A stretch of 64,000 nucleotides of DNA, from assembly GCA_018296165.2 (NCBI GenBank), contig JACKQL020000001.1, positions 2,170,001 through 2,234,000 of the forward strand, given 5' to 3'. A program made the position numbers and the translations under genes. Under the pieces are notes generated by a model. The model saw only the letters and a program-made list of their open reading frames with translations. It searched no databases and had not been told where the DNA came from. The stretch is from Termitomyces sp. T153 (Eukaryota > Basidiomycota > Agaricomycetes > Agaricales > Lyophyllaceae). This document shows positions 11,812 through 23,615 of this stretch, in pieces (position 1 is the first letter of the stretch; each line of letters begins with the position of its first letter).

Positions 11812-12849
11812 TGTCAGGTTCCACTAACTACAGGGGCTCAGCTACACTGGGCAAGTCCTTACTAGGTGGACACGATGTTCTGTGCTTATAACCTAGCACT
11901 CTGGGGTTGGCATGGAGTAGAGGAACTTGCAAGGGGAAGCTAAGGGAAGCAGTCCAAGCAAGTCTGGAGTGGTCCAGGGAAGTCTAAGACCAAGTATATT
12001 AGGCATTGGGCTTGGGCAGGCATCAGGAACAAGTTTGTAGGTGTGCAAATAGATTGCAGAGTAAGCAGAGGCTTTGCAAATGGTGGAGGCAGAGCTAGAG
12101 TTGGACAGGGGACCAATCAAGACTTGATGGGTTCCAGGGCTGAGTGCGGAGTGAGGTCCAGAGTTGTTGTAAGGATGTTCAGGAGTCATAGCACAGGCAC
12201 AGAGTTCATATTGACGTCAGAGGTGAAAAGAACTTAGAGAAACAAAGAAAATAGAGAAAATCAAGATGAGACTGAGAAACAAGATAGATTTGAAACTAAA
12301 AATAGAAATAGAGACAGAAAGAGACACAAGACACAAGTAACCAATTAATGTAATATCAAGACTAGAGTATGAGGTGCTACTCTATGGATTATATACTAAC
12401 TACTGAAGAGTTTCAGGGGGCAGTGGGTGTGGCAGTGGGGCTCAACAGAGCTGTGCAGAGTAGACAGGTGTTGGTTGCAATTGAGGGGTGGGCCATAGCA
12501 ATATCCTGATGGGATCAGTTGGGGATGCAGGTTGCTCTGGGGGTTGTTATGATGCTCCAGAGTAGGTTGGATGAGTCAGGGTGGTGAGCTGGAGATGCAC
12601 AATGGGGTTAGGAATGGTGGAGGAGAGTTTCAGGGGCTCAGGAGAGTCAAGAGAAGCATTGACAGCTGCAGAAAAGGCATCAGAGTTAGCCAGGGGGCTG
12701 TTGGAGTTTGCTGGAGAAGTGTCAGAGTTACCCAGGGTGGCCGTGGAGGGTGTTCAATGGTTGGGTTCTGATGAGGCATTGGGGGAGGGACTCTGGGGAA
12801 GCAGGCAGGCTGGGAACAATGTCGGGGGTCCAGGGAGTGGGTCATGACA
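11812..12849 (+). repeat. solo LTR, family 1 copy F, inserted between protease and RT of Ty3 remnant A
   Basis: 1038 bp from TGTCAGG to ATGACA. The flanks are TTGTC (11807-11811) and TTGTT (12850-12854), a 5-bp duplication with one C-to-T change. The Ty3 reading frame (TDIV, then NRTKKELPPW) continues across it. It is the most diverged and most CG-poor family 1 copy here, so probably the oldest insertion of the family. Confidence 0.85.
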
Positions 12850-14331
12850 TTGTTAACAGAACAAAGAAGGAGCTTCCCCCTTGGAGGGAAGTGAACCATG
12901 AGATTAATCTCATAGATGAGAACAAGCAGTACAAGTATCACTTGCCTCACTGCCCATGAGCACTACATAAGCAGCTTCATAAAAAAAACAAATCATTATA
13001 TCAATGCTAAGTGGTGGGAACCATGGACTGCAATGCAAGCTGCACCTTTGCTGTGCATTTCCAAGAAAGATGGGATGCTCCAGACTGTGCTGGATGCACA
13101 GCAGTGTAATGATAATACCATTAAGAATGTGACTCCACTTCCAGACCAGGAAGTTATTTGCAAAGATGTTGCAAAAGCCAGATATAGGTCAAAAATTGAC
13201 CTGACAGATGCTTATGGACAAGTACACATTCACATAGAAGACATCCCAAAGATGGTGTTTGTGTCACTCATGGGGACATTTGTGAGCAATATTATGCAAA
13301 TTGGCAATTGTAATGTGCCTGCTACATTTCAGAGATTGATGGTTGATGACCTCAATCTTCTGAGATGTTATTGGAAAGTCGATGCATGTCTATCTAGACA
13401 ATATCTTTATATTTTTGAACTCTATAGAGGAGCATGAGCAGCACTTAAGTGTCATATTTGAATGACTGTGAGGAGCAAGCTTATATCTGAAGTGGAAAAA
13501 GTGCAAGTTATATGCACCCAGTATTGACTGTTTAGGGCATGTCATAGACATGCAATGCAGGGTATACACCCCAATTCTGATAAACTCAATAGTATTTGAG
13601 AGTGGCAAATGCCACATAATTACAATGATATTCAATGCTTTGTAGGACTAGTCAACTACATTGGCAACTTTTTACCAGATGTAATGGCATACACTAGACC
13701 CCTCATGGCCATAACCCAAAATGGGTCCCCATTTCACTGAAGACTGCTACATCAGCAGTGTTTCAAAATGGTCAAACAGATCTGTGCTAAGATGCCAATC
13801 ATTCAACCAATTGACTCCAGGATTGACAAGCCTATATGGCTCATCTGTGATGCCTCAAAGACTGGGGTGGGGGCCATGTTTGGCCAAGGAAAGACATGGC
13901 AGACATGCCAACCTGCAGGGTTTATGTTGCATAAATTTATGACAGCACAACAGAACTATGCAGTCTATGAGTTAGAGACACTTGCAATCTTAGAAGCCTT
14001 CCTCAAATGGGAGGATAAACTGATGGGTTACAAAATCCATATAATTATGGATCACAAAGTGCTTGAGTTCTTCAAAACTCAGGTACATCTGTCTCCTAAG
14101 CAGTGTCAATGGATTGACTATATGTTGCAATACCAATTTGACATAATATATGTCAAAGGTGAACTTAATAAGATTGTGGATTGCCTGTTGCGATACTTTG
14201 AAAGTGACACTCAGGATGATGTCCATGACATCCATGATTTTGTCCAGGCAGACAAATGTATAGACCTGGAGGGCAAAAATTTGCCCTTGCATAGGTTCTA
14301 TAAAATTGTGGAACATCAAGTAGAGATATGA
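12850..14331 (+). pseudogene. Ty3 chromovirus remnant A, reverse transcriptase and RNase H
   Basis: RT landmarks are the ELPPWREVNHEI entry, FISKKDGMLQ-type motif (CISKKDGMLQ, about 13048-13077) and SKIDLTDAYGQVHI (about 13188-13229). After a frame slip near 13370 comes VYLDNIFIF, where YLDD is expected, so the second catalytic aspartate is lost. RNase H follows at about 13830-14200 with ICDASKTGVGA and YELETLAILEAF. Several internal stops are TGA. The domain order PR-RT-RH-INT is that of Ty3/gypsy elements. Confidence 0.85.
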
Positions 14332-15996
14332 GCTATGCAGGCTCATAAAGTGTGCTGCAGTAAGTGGCTCAAGGAGCAACTAGAGCTCTGAGACTTGGAA
14401 GCCCAGCACATGCTAGAAGCACCAATGGTTGGTGCACAGCCAGTAGGAGAACTGTCATCAGGTGACGATGACCCATCTGTGGCCCAGGCCCTGAGATATG
14501 GGAATACTCCAGCCAGTGCTTGGAAACATGGCAATGCACATCTGCACATGCATATCTGACAAGGATACTTGTGAGACAAGATGTTCATTGAAATACTCAA
14601 CTGACCAAGAGAGCACTCCTGATTCACTATTGAGCAGAAGCTCATTTATACCATGAATGTAGCAGGAGCAAAAGTGCTATGTGTTCCAAGAGATTAGTCA
14701 TTGATAATGACAATTCTAGAACAAGCCCATACAATTGTAGGGCATCTTGGATATCAGAAGACACTTGACTATGTGTGTTGAACATATTGGTGGCTGCAGA
14801 TGGCCAAGGAGATCAGTCAGTTTTGCATGACATGCAAAACATGTCAATAGTCAAAAACATTGAACCAGAAGCCAGCAGGGAAGCTACATTTGCTTCCAGT
14901 CCCAGTGAAACTATGGGACTCAATAGGCATGGACTTTGTAGGACCATTTTCTGAGTTGCATGGGTTTAACTACCTGTGGGTAGTAATATGTCACATGACC
15001 AGTATGGTCCACCTTATACCAGTCATCACAATGATGACAGCTTCAGAATTATCATGGATTTATCTCAAAGAGATAGCATGCTTGCATGGTCTGTCTAGCT
15101 CAATCATGAGTGATCAAGATTCCAAGTTTACTTCCAAATGGTGGAAGGAGTTGCATAAACTACTGGAAGCAAAATTGCTCATGTCAATGTTGTTTCATTC
15201 ACAAATGGATGGCCAGACAGAGCATGCAAATTGTAATGTTGCACAGATTTTTCAAGCATTCATATGCCCTGATCAAAGGGACTGAGTTAATCATATTCCT
15301 ATGGTCAAGTTTGCAATTAATGCAAGCATGTCTGAGACTACAGGATATGCACCCTTCAAACTCAACAGTGGCTACATGCCATCTATGATAAAGGAACTTC
15401 ATAGTGATGAAGTCATTCACAAATGAATCAAAGATTTTGTGCAGACAGCACTTACAAACCTCACCAATGCACATGATGCAATTATAGAGGCTCATGTCTT
15501 TCAGACATGACAAGCAAATGGTCATTGCAGTAGTGAGCCAGACATTGCTAAAGGAAGCTTGGTGTACTTGTCAACCAAGAACCTAAACTTGCCTAAAGGC
15601 AGAGCAAGTAAACTATGTCCCAAGTGGGTGGGACCATATAGGGTGCTAGAGGCTGAACTGAGTACATCAAACTATGTACTCAAATTGCCAACTGTGCTAC
15701 AGGCATGACAGATAGTGCCTAAGTTCCATGTGTCACTACTACACATATATGTGGAGAGCAATAATGTGCTGTTTCCCAATTGCACAATGCCAGGACCATA
15801 TGACTTCAGCACAGCCAACAACCAAGAATGGTTTATAGATGACCTCCTGGGTCATTGGTAAAACAAGCAAGGGCACCTCAAATTTGAGGTGCAGTGGAGT
15901 CTTGGAGACACCACATGGGAACTCCTGGCAAGCTGCAAGGATCTCACAGCACTGGACAGATATCTGGTGTTGCAGGGCATGAAATGCCCACAGCAA
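14332..15996 (+). pseudogene. Ty3 chromovirus remnant A, integrase with C-terminal chromodomain
   Basis: A degraded zinc-binding region lies at about 14690-14850 (CMTCKTCQ-like). The catalytic core includes DSIGMDFVGPF (about 14919-14951) and IMSDQDSKFTSKWW (about 15105-15146), followed by a DGQTE motif (about 15209). After a stop at 15283 the frame continues through GPYRVLEAE and PKFHVSLLH. It ends in a chromodomain-like segment (FEVQWSLGDTTWELLASC, about 15880-15935). Chromodomains of chromovirus integrases are thought to guide insertion into heterochromatin. Nonsense codons are mostly TGA where CGA is expected. Confidence 0.8.
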
Positions 15997-16245
15997 TTAG
16001 CATGATACAGTGGTAATACATAATGAGATGGTGGCTGCATCCAGCAGAGTTGCTGGACTTTGTGAATGTTTGGCCACCAGCAGAGTTGGGAGAATTTTGT
16101 TCTTCCAACACTTCATCAGACAACACATCAGTGTCAGTAGACATAGCAAACAAATGGCCTATTGGGGCCCTACACAGCATGGACAGAGCTCAAAGAGCTC
16201 TAGTGGGGGGGAGGTCCTATACAGGGTCCCCCACAGCAGTACTTA

Positions 16246-17082
16246 GTGTGGCCACAAGGCCAACAAAATCAACCAGACTATGGATGGCAATGTCCATATG
16301 TCAAGAATGTATTGTACCTAGGGTGTGAGGAGCTGCTCTCTTATCAGACACCCTATTACTCAGGGGGCTATTGTGAAGGGGCAGCCTATGGGCTGCAGAC
16401 AGGATATATGGAGGTAGACAATCAGAGGTGCTATGGGCACCCAGTTCAACAACACATATACATAAGTATGGTGGCACAACCAGTGCTGCCAGCAAGACTG
16501 GCCAGACAGGAGCATGCACTACACATGCAGCCAGTGAACAAGGTGCTGTTGCAGTGCCTGGAGCAAGCAGGACAGCCTGTTCCTGCAATGGCAGCTTTCC
16601 TACAGGATAGCTTAGCCATCATTGTTATCAAGGAGCTTCTTGATCAAGTTGAGATGATGAAGAGGCAATGCATAATAGTGCTAGAGCATATCAAGCACAC
16701 AGAGAAATGCAAAGCACCTGCATACAAAGAACCAGTGGTGGAGCCCAAAAGGGCTAGAGCACCAGTGAGGCAACCTCAGGAGTTTGTGTGGGCACCAGCA
16801 CCCACTGTTGTGCAACCTCTGCTGCCACATTTGCAACCACCAAGTTCATTGTTGACCTCAATGCCAGTACATTCAAAACCAGTTATGCCTTGCCATCTTC
16901 AAGAGCTGGATATTCCAGCAGTAGTAGAGAACCCCTTGGCTGAACTGTTGCTAGAGCCATGTGACAAGGTTATGGCTGATGCTGCAGCACTGCAGCAGGG
17001 GCAGAGAGTTGATGTAAGGGCAACCTCCAGGGCAGCAGATCAGAGTCACACAGCTAGCAGAGGGGAATCCAAAGTATATTAG
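16246..17082 (+). CDS. unrecognised repeat-associated ORF, 278 aa
   Basis: An uninterrupted frame of 278 codons directly behind the Ty3 remnant; I do not recognise the protein. The N-terminal third is Tyr/Gln/Gly-rich, the middle has a helical Leu/Ile-rich stretch, and the C-terminal half is proline-rich and rich in charged residues. Its last codons lie in a repeat (from about 17015) that recurs at 63017-63310, so it belongs to a repeat family and is unlikely to be a host gene. The whole region lacks CG dinucleotides. An upstream in-frame continuation towards 16030 is possible. Confidence 0.3.
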   Translation: MWPQGQQNQPDYGWQCPYVKNVLYLGCEELLSYQTPYYSGGYCEGAAYGLQTGYMEVDNQRCYGHPVQQHIYISMVAQPVLPARLARQEHALHMQPVNKVLLQCLEQAGQPVPAMAAFLQDSLAIIVIKELLDQVEMMKRQCIIVLEHIKHTEKCKAPAYKEPVVEPKRARAPVRQPQEFVWAPAPTVVQPLLPHLQPPSSLLTSMPVHSKPVMPCHLQELDIPAVVENPLAELLLEPCDKVMADAAALQQGQRVDVRATSRAADQSHTASRGESKVY

Positions 17083-17345
17083 TGGAGTAGACAACAATAC
17101 AATCAGTAACTAATCACCTAGCAGAGGGGAATCCAAAGAGAACAAGTCTAAGGATCTCTGCTGCTTGGCATGGCACATCAGCAGGTGGTGGAGGCATGGA
17201 AACTACTGTACAGATGACTGGAGCTACTCCTAACCCTAGGAAAATGACTGCTGAGGTAATACAGAGAACTCCAGGGTTATAGAAGGAGCCCCAGAGACAT
17301 CAAACAAGCTGCAGAGGTGCTAGAACCAGTTATGGAGGTCCTATC
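17015..17345. repeat. dispersed repeat R, copy 1
   Basis: It shares long near-identical runs with 63017-63310 (for example the GGGGAATCCAAAG motif, which occurs twice in each copy). Its last 80 bp also match 23500-23610. Part reads as a short gag-like frame. The family probably derives from the same Ty3 lineage as remnant B. Confidence 0.7.
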
Positions 17346-17365
17346 TGTCATTTCACTATGAAAGG

Positions 17366-18450
17366 TCCCAACTGACAGTGCGCTAGTTTTTTTGAGGGCC
17401 AGGTAGTCATAATGTTGGATGCATCCAGGTAGACTCAATCTCCAGGCTGATATTTGTGCTCTGGGGTCCTCCCACAGTTGTAGTATTGTGCCATGTCATC
17501 CTTTGCCTTTGCCAGCACTGCTCAGGCCTCCTCCTGCAACCTCTTCATCCAGTCCACAAATTTGTTTACTGCCTCATTCTCCAAGGGCCAGGCCCAGGGC
17601 TCAAAACCCATGTGCAGATGCTGTCCCATATCAAGGAAGAATGGGAAAAACTGGGTGGACACATAAACATGGTTGTTGTATTGGAATTTGGCATTGGGAA
17701 GGAGTTCATCCCAGTTGTCTTGGCATTTGTTGCAAAAGAGGTGGAGATACTGCTCTAACTCCTAGTTTACACATTCTGTCTGGCCATCAGACTGTGAGTG
17801 GTAGGCAGTAGTGGTGTAGAGCTTCACTCCAAGCAGTCAGTAGAGCTCCCAAGTGAACTCCGCCATGAATTGTGGTCCCCAATCCAAGACATAGGTGTTA
17901 GAGAGGCTATGGAGCTTCCAGACATTCCTCCAGTACAGGTTTGCAGTGCCTATGGCAGAGCAGGTGGTGTAGGTTGGAATGAAGTGTGCTTGCTTGCCAT
18001 ATAGGTCTACCACCACTATGATCACATTATAACCATGGATGTCAGGGAGCTCTACAATGAAGTCCATAGATGCCACACTCCATTATTCTGTGGGCATGGG
18101 TAGTGGGTGTAACTGTCCATAGGGGAGTTGGTGCTGGGGCATGGTTCAGAGGCAAAGATTGCAGATGCTAGTGTAGGACTCAATATACTGGGACATCTGG
18201 GGCCACCAGTAGTTCCATGATACTAGCTCCAGTGTCTTCTACTATCTGAAGTGCCCTGCAATGCAGAAGTCATGATATTGCTCTACAATCCTCTAGTGGA
18301 GCTCTGGAATGTTGGGAATGTGGATACAGTCTCAGAAGGTCAGGATTCTGTCTTGGAGGGCCCACTCATCAGCATGGACCACCTTGACACCAGGGGTATG
18401 CCCTGACTTCAGTGTCTGAGCAGCTTGCACCACAAGCTCCTTCTATTGAC
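17366..18450 (-). pseudogene. Ty3 remnant B, integrase (minus strand)
   Basis: The minus-strand frame carries the integrase core with DFIVELPDIHGYN (about 18060-18022) and VVVDLYGKQAHFIPTY, then DWGPQFMAEFTWELY (about 17881-17837), where the usual motif is DRGPQF. The zinc-binding domain lies upstream (about 18250-18130). Fragments in several frames run toward 17500. Stops interrupt the frame. It is the distal part of the element whose RT and protease lie at 20891-23230, separated by later insertions. Confidence 0.8.
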
Positions 18451-18866
18451 CATTGCAATTACCTATAAGGGGATGACCTCTTTATGGGTAACTCCAACTC
18501 TATCTAGCCTTAGTCATAGGTATAGCATCATCTCTAGCATATCCAACTGACCAGCCACTAAGCTCCTGCACCCTCCAGACAGTATTAGTCAGCCCTTTGT
18601 AGTCATTGGACTCTATTTCTCCTTTTGATGTATTGCTGCTTAGCATACCCAAGCCACTTACCACATATAGCATTAGTCATAGCATAGCTACAGATGTAGT
18701 ATATAAGCTGGTCACAAGGATAGAATATCCTTTGACCAATCAATAGCAGCATTCCCCAAGTCTATCCAGTGAATTGACTGTGAGAGCCCCAGCATCGTTA
18801 CCTTAGCTTAGCTTGCTGTGCTCACCCATTGTCTGCTTCTTAGCTGCTTCCTGCTCCTTTGACGCT
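18451..18866. other. non-coding LTR-like sequence with a TATA motif
   Basis: A CG-poor segment between the integrase fragment and the SINE-like insertion, continuing after it at 19823-19843. It holds GTATATAAGC near 18698 and a pyrimidine-rich stretch at 18580-18640, as in fungal LTR promoters. I could not find a duplication or the ends of an LTR. Confidence 0.3.
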
Positions 18867-18878
18867 CACTTGTCACTT

Positions 18879-19810
18879 AGGGCATGGTGGCTCAGCTGGC
18901 ACCATCGTGTCCCAAAAGTGGGTCACCTGATCTGCGAGTGCAAGGCCGGGGTTTCGACTCTGGCTGAGTGCGCCTGTGTGGAAAACACCTTAGACACCAT
19001 GTGGGTTATTTCAACACCGCTGGGAAGCCTCCGCCCGCACGTGCTTGACTAGCCAGGCTTTGTAGTGCAGGCCAACCAGGACCGAGCAATCAGCACGTGG
19101 TTCAATGAGGCAATATGACCACCATGCTCATGACAGATCAGAAAAAGAGAAAGTTTCCCCAGTGCGACGGATTTGGGAGAGGGTCTAGGCCTTTGCTGAC
19201 CAAGCAGGTCGTGGCATGGGTAGGCGCAAGGATAGGAGTCAATAGTTCGATCAGGCTGCCAAAGTACTGTGTGGTCCATCGGATGGTCTGGTGTGGTTTA
19301 AAGCCGAGGCTGCTGGTTTGATTGGGTGCCCAGCCAAAAAGGTGCGGCATGTCTGTCACATGGTGGTTCACTGGGCTATTCCGTTGCGGGGTCTGAATCT
19401 CGGGATCGTTCTTCCGAAAGTAGCGTCTGGGCGTGGGGAGGGTGGAGTCGTGACCACCCTGGGTTTGGGTTGACTAGAGGGAGGCTTGAGCTGGCTGAAT
19501 GGGTTACCACCCTACACCAATCAACTCGACCAAGCATTGCCAAGTACAGCTGGGTTTAGAAATTGGGAGGGCACGTTAGTGGCAGATGGTCAGTGGGACT
19601 TAGGTGTGGGAAGTAGTATGAACTCTGACAAAGTCAAATTGTAGTAAAGTGGCTATGAGGCATAACCGGCATCAGCTGAAAAGGGATCGGGCCAGAGAAC
19701 TAGTTGGAGTGTCCGTAATTACCACCCCTATTACATACTGCAGGGCTTAGGACATGAAGGTCATGTGTAAAATAGGCCTTTAAGATAAATAAAAAATGTA
19801 TCATCATCAT
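18879..19810 (+). mobile_element. SINE-like retroposon with tRNA-like head and 12-bp target duplication
   Basis: A 12-bp direct repeat CACTTGTCACTT flanks it exactly (18867-18878 and 19811-19822). The 5' end carries an RNA polymerase III A-box-like TGGCTCAGCTGG (18888-18899) and a B-box-like GGTTTCGACTC (18950-18960). The 3' end is an A-rich stretch followed by (ATC)n (about 19784-19810). At 932 bp it is long for a SINE and has no credible ORF. It keeps many CG dinucleotides while its surroundings have almost none, so it is a recent insertion. It could instead be the non-coding partner of a LINE. Confidence 0.7.
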
Positions 19811-19843
19811 CACTTGTCACTTGTGCTCACTCACTCTAGCTAG

Positions 19844-20890
19844 TGATAAGACCCAGTTGTCACTGAGCACCATTTTTTTTGGCCTTTTGGACTTAGCAGC
19901 AGCTGACTAATTTCAATTTGGCACAAGTCATGACACTCAGCATGTGGGGCCCAGCCCAGGGTCTGGATCAACATAGCCCTCACATGGGATCTTAGCAACC
20001 ACGAGACTTATTGATCATGAGGAATATCATGTGGAGCCTGGATTTTGGGTCTAGGATAGTAAGGCCAAGACCTTTTCTAGCAATGATTATTAGCAACCCT
20101 GGCAACTTGGGCAACAAAATGGCTTTCTCTTACCATATACAGACATATTGACAGATGCATATTGACATTGGACTTGCTCTTTTTGGGTTTATTTGCAATT
20201 ATATGCCACAGAGACTTCACTTCTAGTTTTCACTTAGTTACAGACTGATGCCTCATATGAACCATAAACACCTTAACAGACGCCATTGCTAGTGGCAATT
20301 ATTTGCTTACTTTTCCATACTATACTTTTAAATCATATAAATACTGCCTGTACAGAGACACTCAAATACAGAATCAAATAGATCTCCCTCAAACTGAATC
20401 CATCTATCTCCAAGCTTACCAGCTTGAGATTTCACTTTGCCTCTATCTTTACTCTATTCCTTTACCCACCATTGACTTTGACTTTGACCTGGTGTGGTGC
20501 CAACTACAGGTGCCCTTTGTGTTATCTCAGCTTAGCAATGCTAGCAACTGCAGCTAGTGACTAGTTTATGTTTGTCCCCCTGATTCCATCTCCCTATTAC
20601 TGTTTTCCCCTTCCTATTACATTCTCTCACTCACCCCACCACCGTTTAGAGTTTGCTCTTGTCTTAGCAACATTCTCTGCCTTTACCCATCCCCCTTTTT
20701 ATCACTAGTGATTTAAGCTAGTGACAGAGCCTCCTTTTAACTTCACACAGCACTTGCTCTTGTTCTCTGGGATGGTTACTGACTCACTCTCTACTATTAA
20801 CTTCCTACTATCAGCTACCCTATCTAGTGACTAGTGTTGGGTCCTCTTTTAGGTTTCCTGCATGGCACTAGGTGGCATAGGAGCACATCA
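19844..20890 (+). repeat. solo LTR, family 2 copy 2
   Basis: It starts TGATAAGACCC and ends GAGCACATCA, colinear with 5382-6486. The flanks are CTAG (19840-19843) and CTGG (20891-20894), a 4-bp duplication with one transition. It has a TATAAATA box near 20335. It is far more CG-poor than copy 1. Confidence 0.7.
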
Positions 20891-21575
20891 CTGGGTTTAT
20901 CTGCAGCCATGCTTGTCTCCTCACATTACTCCACTGTATGTCCCAGAGAATGTCTGCTTCCACTCCCTTGATGGCAAGACCCTCCATGGCTTGGATTGCA
21001 AACAATTTAGGGCAGAGGAGCACAATGTTGCTGTTATCCCCTTTCCCTGTGCCATGGTCCACTCTCTAGGACAGGGCATCTAGTTTCCCCATGTTCCAGC
21101 CAGGCTTGTGGTGCAAAGAGAAGTCAAAGTTGGCAAGGTAGAGGAACCACCAGGCCTGTCAGCAATTGAGCTTCTTGGCCATCCAGAAGTATTTGAGGTT
21201 ATTGTGATCTGTCCAGACCTCAAACTTGTGCTGTGCACCTTCTAGGAAGTGCTGCCACTCCTTGAATGACCAGATGATGACCAGCATCTCTTTGTCATGG
21301 ATCTTATAGTTCTGCTCCACTGCATTCAGGCTCTTGGAGTAAAAGGCCATCAGATGCTACTTGCCATCCTCTGGAGATTGCTGCAAGAGCACAGCCCCAG
21401 TGGCAAAGCCAGAGCTGTCAGCCTCCATCTAGAAGGGAGAGTTGTTGTCTGGAAAGAGGAGGACAGGTCCAGAGGTCACAGCATGCTTGAGAATATCAAA
21501 AGCTGTCTGCTCCAGAGGTCCCCAACTCCATGGAACATCCTATCCAGTGAGGTTGAATAGTGGATGGGCATGGTG
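20891..21575 (-). pseudogene. Ty3 remnant B, RNase H and RNase H-integrase linker (minus strand)
   Basis: RNase H landmarks on the minus strand are the AFYSKSLNAVEQNYKIHDKE segment (about 21347-21288) and VWTDHNNLKYF (about 21224-21192). Downstream on the same strand comes the linker with GVEADILWDIQ. Stops and frame slips are present. The coding sense continues in the integrase fragment at 18450 once the inserted LTR and SINE are removed. Confidence 0.8.
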
Positions 21576-22480
21576 CTAGAAGTCCTGGATGAACCTCCAG
21601 TAGAAATTTGCAAAACTAAGGAATGCCTGCACCTCCTTCTTGTTCTTGGGCTCTGGCCACTCTGCCATGCCTGCTACCTTCACCAGGTCCATCTCTGTGG
21701 TTCTGTGTGATATGATCAGGCTGAGGTACTTGATCCAGATTTGTTCAAACTTGCACTTCTCCAGCTTGAGGTAGAGTGGTGCTGGCAGAGGCATTCCAGG
21801 ACAAGGTGAGCAATCAATGGTGTTCCTCTAGCATTTTGGTATATATGAGGATGTTGTCAAGGTACACACACACTACACCCTCTGATATAAGGTCCCAGAA
21901 GATGTTGTTCATCATGGTCTGGAAGGTGGTGGGGCTATTGGTGAGTCCAAAGAACATAACAAGTGGCTCAAACAATTGCTGATTGGTCTGGAAGGCAGCC
22001 TTCCACTCATCTCCCTCCTGAATGTGCACATTGTTGTAACCCCACTGGACATCCAGCTTAGTGAAGTATTATGCACCCCAGAGGTTGTTGATGAGCTTGG
22101 AGATGAGGGGGAGAGGGTAATGGTTCTTCACCATCATGGTGTTGAGTACCCAGTAGTCCTGGACTAGTCAGAGGGAGCCATCCTTCTTTTTGATGAAGAA
22201 GACTGGAGAAGCCATTAGAGACTTAGATGGGCAGATGCAAATGGAATCCAGGTTCTCCTGTAGGAATGCATCAAGCTCATCCTGTTCCCAGGGCATGAGC
22301 AGGTAGACCTTCCAGCTGAAGGGTGCAGAGTCTGGTAGCAGTTTGATGGCATGGTCCCACCTCTTGCACTCTGGAAGTGAGTCAAACACAGCTTTGGAGA
22401 ACACATCCTTGAATGCATGAAGATAGGAGAGTACCAATCCCAGAACTCTTGGGGCATGGCATTAGCAGTGAATGCCTAGG
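21576..22480 (-). pseudogene. Ty3 remnant B, reverse transcriptase (minus strand)
   Basis: The minus-strand order is the RT entry with FKDVFSKAVFDSLPE (about 22413-22369), then SPVFFIKKKDGSL (about 22206-22168), then [18 protein letters not shown] (about 21957-21904). Next is [11 protein letters not shown], where YLDD would be expected (about 21873-21841). The thumb and connection follow with KCKFEQ and FLSFANFYWRFI (about 21755-21580). The frame is cut by stops and shifts. The active-site aspartate change resembles that of remnant A. Confidence 0.85.
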
Positions 22481-23230
22481 CCAGCTGTTGAGATGTAGTC
22501 TGGCTAGCCCAGATCTCCATGACAGAGGGCAGCAGGTGTATGGTGGTAGCATAGATTTGATCCCCCACTTCTACCACTTTGTCCAGGAGCTCCAGCTTGC
22601 ATATGTTACCAAACTCCCCTCCATGCTCCTCCTCTGGGGCTCTGCTGTTGCTCCAATTGTCCTTGTAGAGGGCCTCTCTACAAGGAAATGCCAGAGGTGG
22701 GGGATCCAGGAAGTCTAGATCTGCAAAGGGGAGAGGGCCAGCATGGCATGCATGGATGGCTGTATGCTCTTGAACTCAAGTCCAGTGCTCTGCTCTGTCC
22801 TCCGCAGCATAGGCAGAACACTTCTGGGATCACCTGCTCATGAGTACCTCCCCTTTGGTCCATTTGACCTTGGGGTTATGCTTTTAGAGCCACATGAAAC
22901 CAAGGATTATGTCCTGCCTTTCCAAGCTGGTGATGACAAATACAGTGCACTCCACATGGTTCTGATAATGAAGGACTAGATCAACCATGGAGTTGATGGT
23001 GCCTGCTTTGTTAGGTGTTCTGTCAATGTTGTAGACAGGAATGGGCTTGGAGAGGGGCTGCATGGTCAGGCTGTGGCATTTGATGAACTCCAAGTCTAGA
23101 AACAGTCCTATTGCTCTACTGTCCAGAAGAGCCATGACTCTGTGGGTTTGCTGAGTGTCCATCATCTCAATCTCCACATCAAGGTGCAGGGAGTTGGCAG
23201 ACAGAGCAGAGGCCATCACATACTGTCAGA
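22481..23230 (-). pseudogene. Ty3 remnant B, protease (minus strand)
   Basis: An aspartic protease fold of the clan AA type: ALLDSRAIGLFLD (about 23135-23097), where the canonical motif is DSG(A/T). Further on is VTSLERQDIILGFMWL (about 22931-22884), matching the conserved ILG block. The Gly-to-Arg change in the catalytic loop would inactivate it. It lies directly upstream of the RT in element orientation. Confidence 0.75.
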
Positions 23231-23615
23231 GCATTCAATACACCCAAGTGGGGCCATGCTGATGGACCTTCAGAGGTGTTAGGGAGCTCAGCAGGGGCTC
23301 TGGAGTTAGCATTTGTATGTCTGAAGGGGGGTGTTGAGGTTCTTCTATCTCAGAATGAAGGGCATTGGAAAAGGCAGTTTCATTTTCTATTGACAGACAT
23401 GAGAACCTGTTAGCACCCAGTGACAGAGGCATACATCTCATCCATTGCTTAACTAAAAATCCCCCTCCAGCTCCAGAGGTGAGGCACATGCACAATACAC
23501 AGAACTCTGCAGTTCTCCTGAGAACTCTGAGGTTCTAGAAGGAGCCCTGGAGATGTCAAACAAGCTGCAGAGGTGCTGGAACTAGTCATGGAGGTCAGAA
23601 ATGGAAGTCCCCTGA
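23231..23615 (-). pseudogene. end of gag / gag-pol junction of Ty3 remnant B
   Basis: Broken minus-strand frames between the protease and the LTR insertion at 23616. The last 100 bp match repeat R (17265-17345 and 63290-63315). No zinc knuckle is recognisable. Confidence 0.4.
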
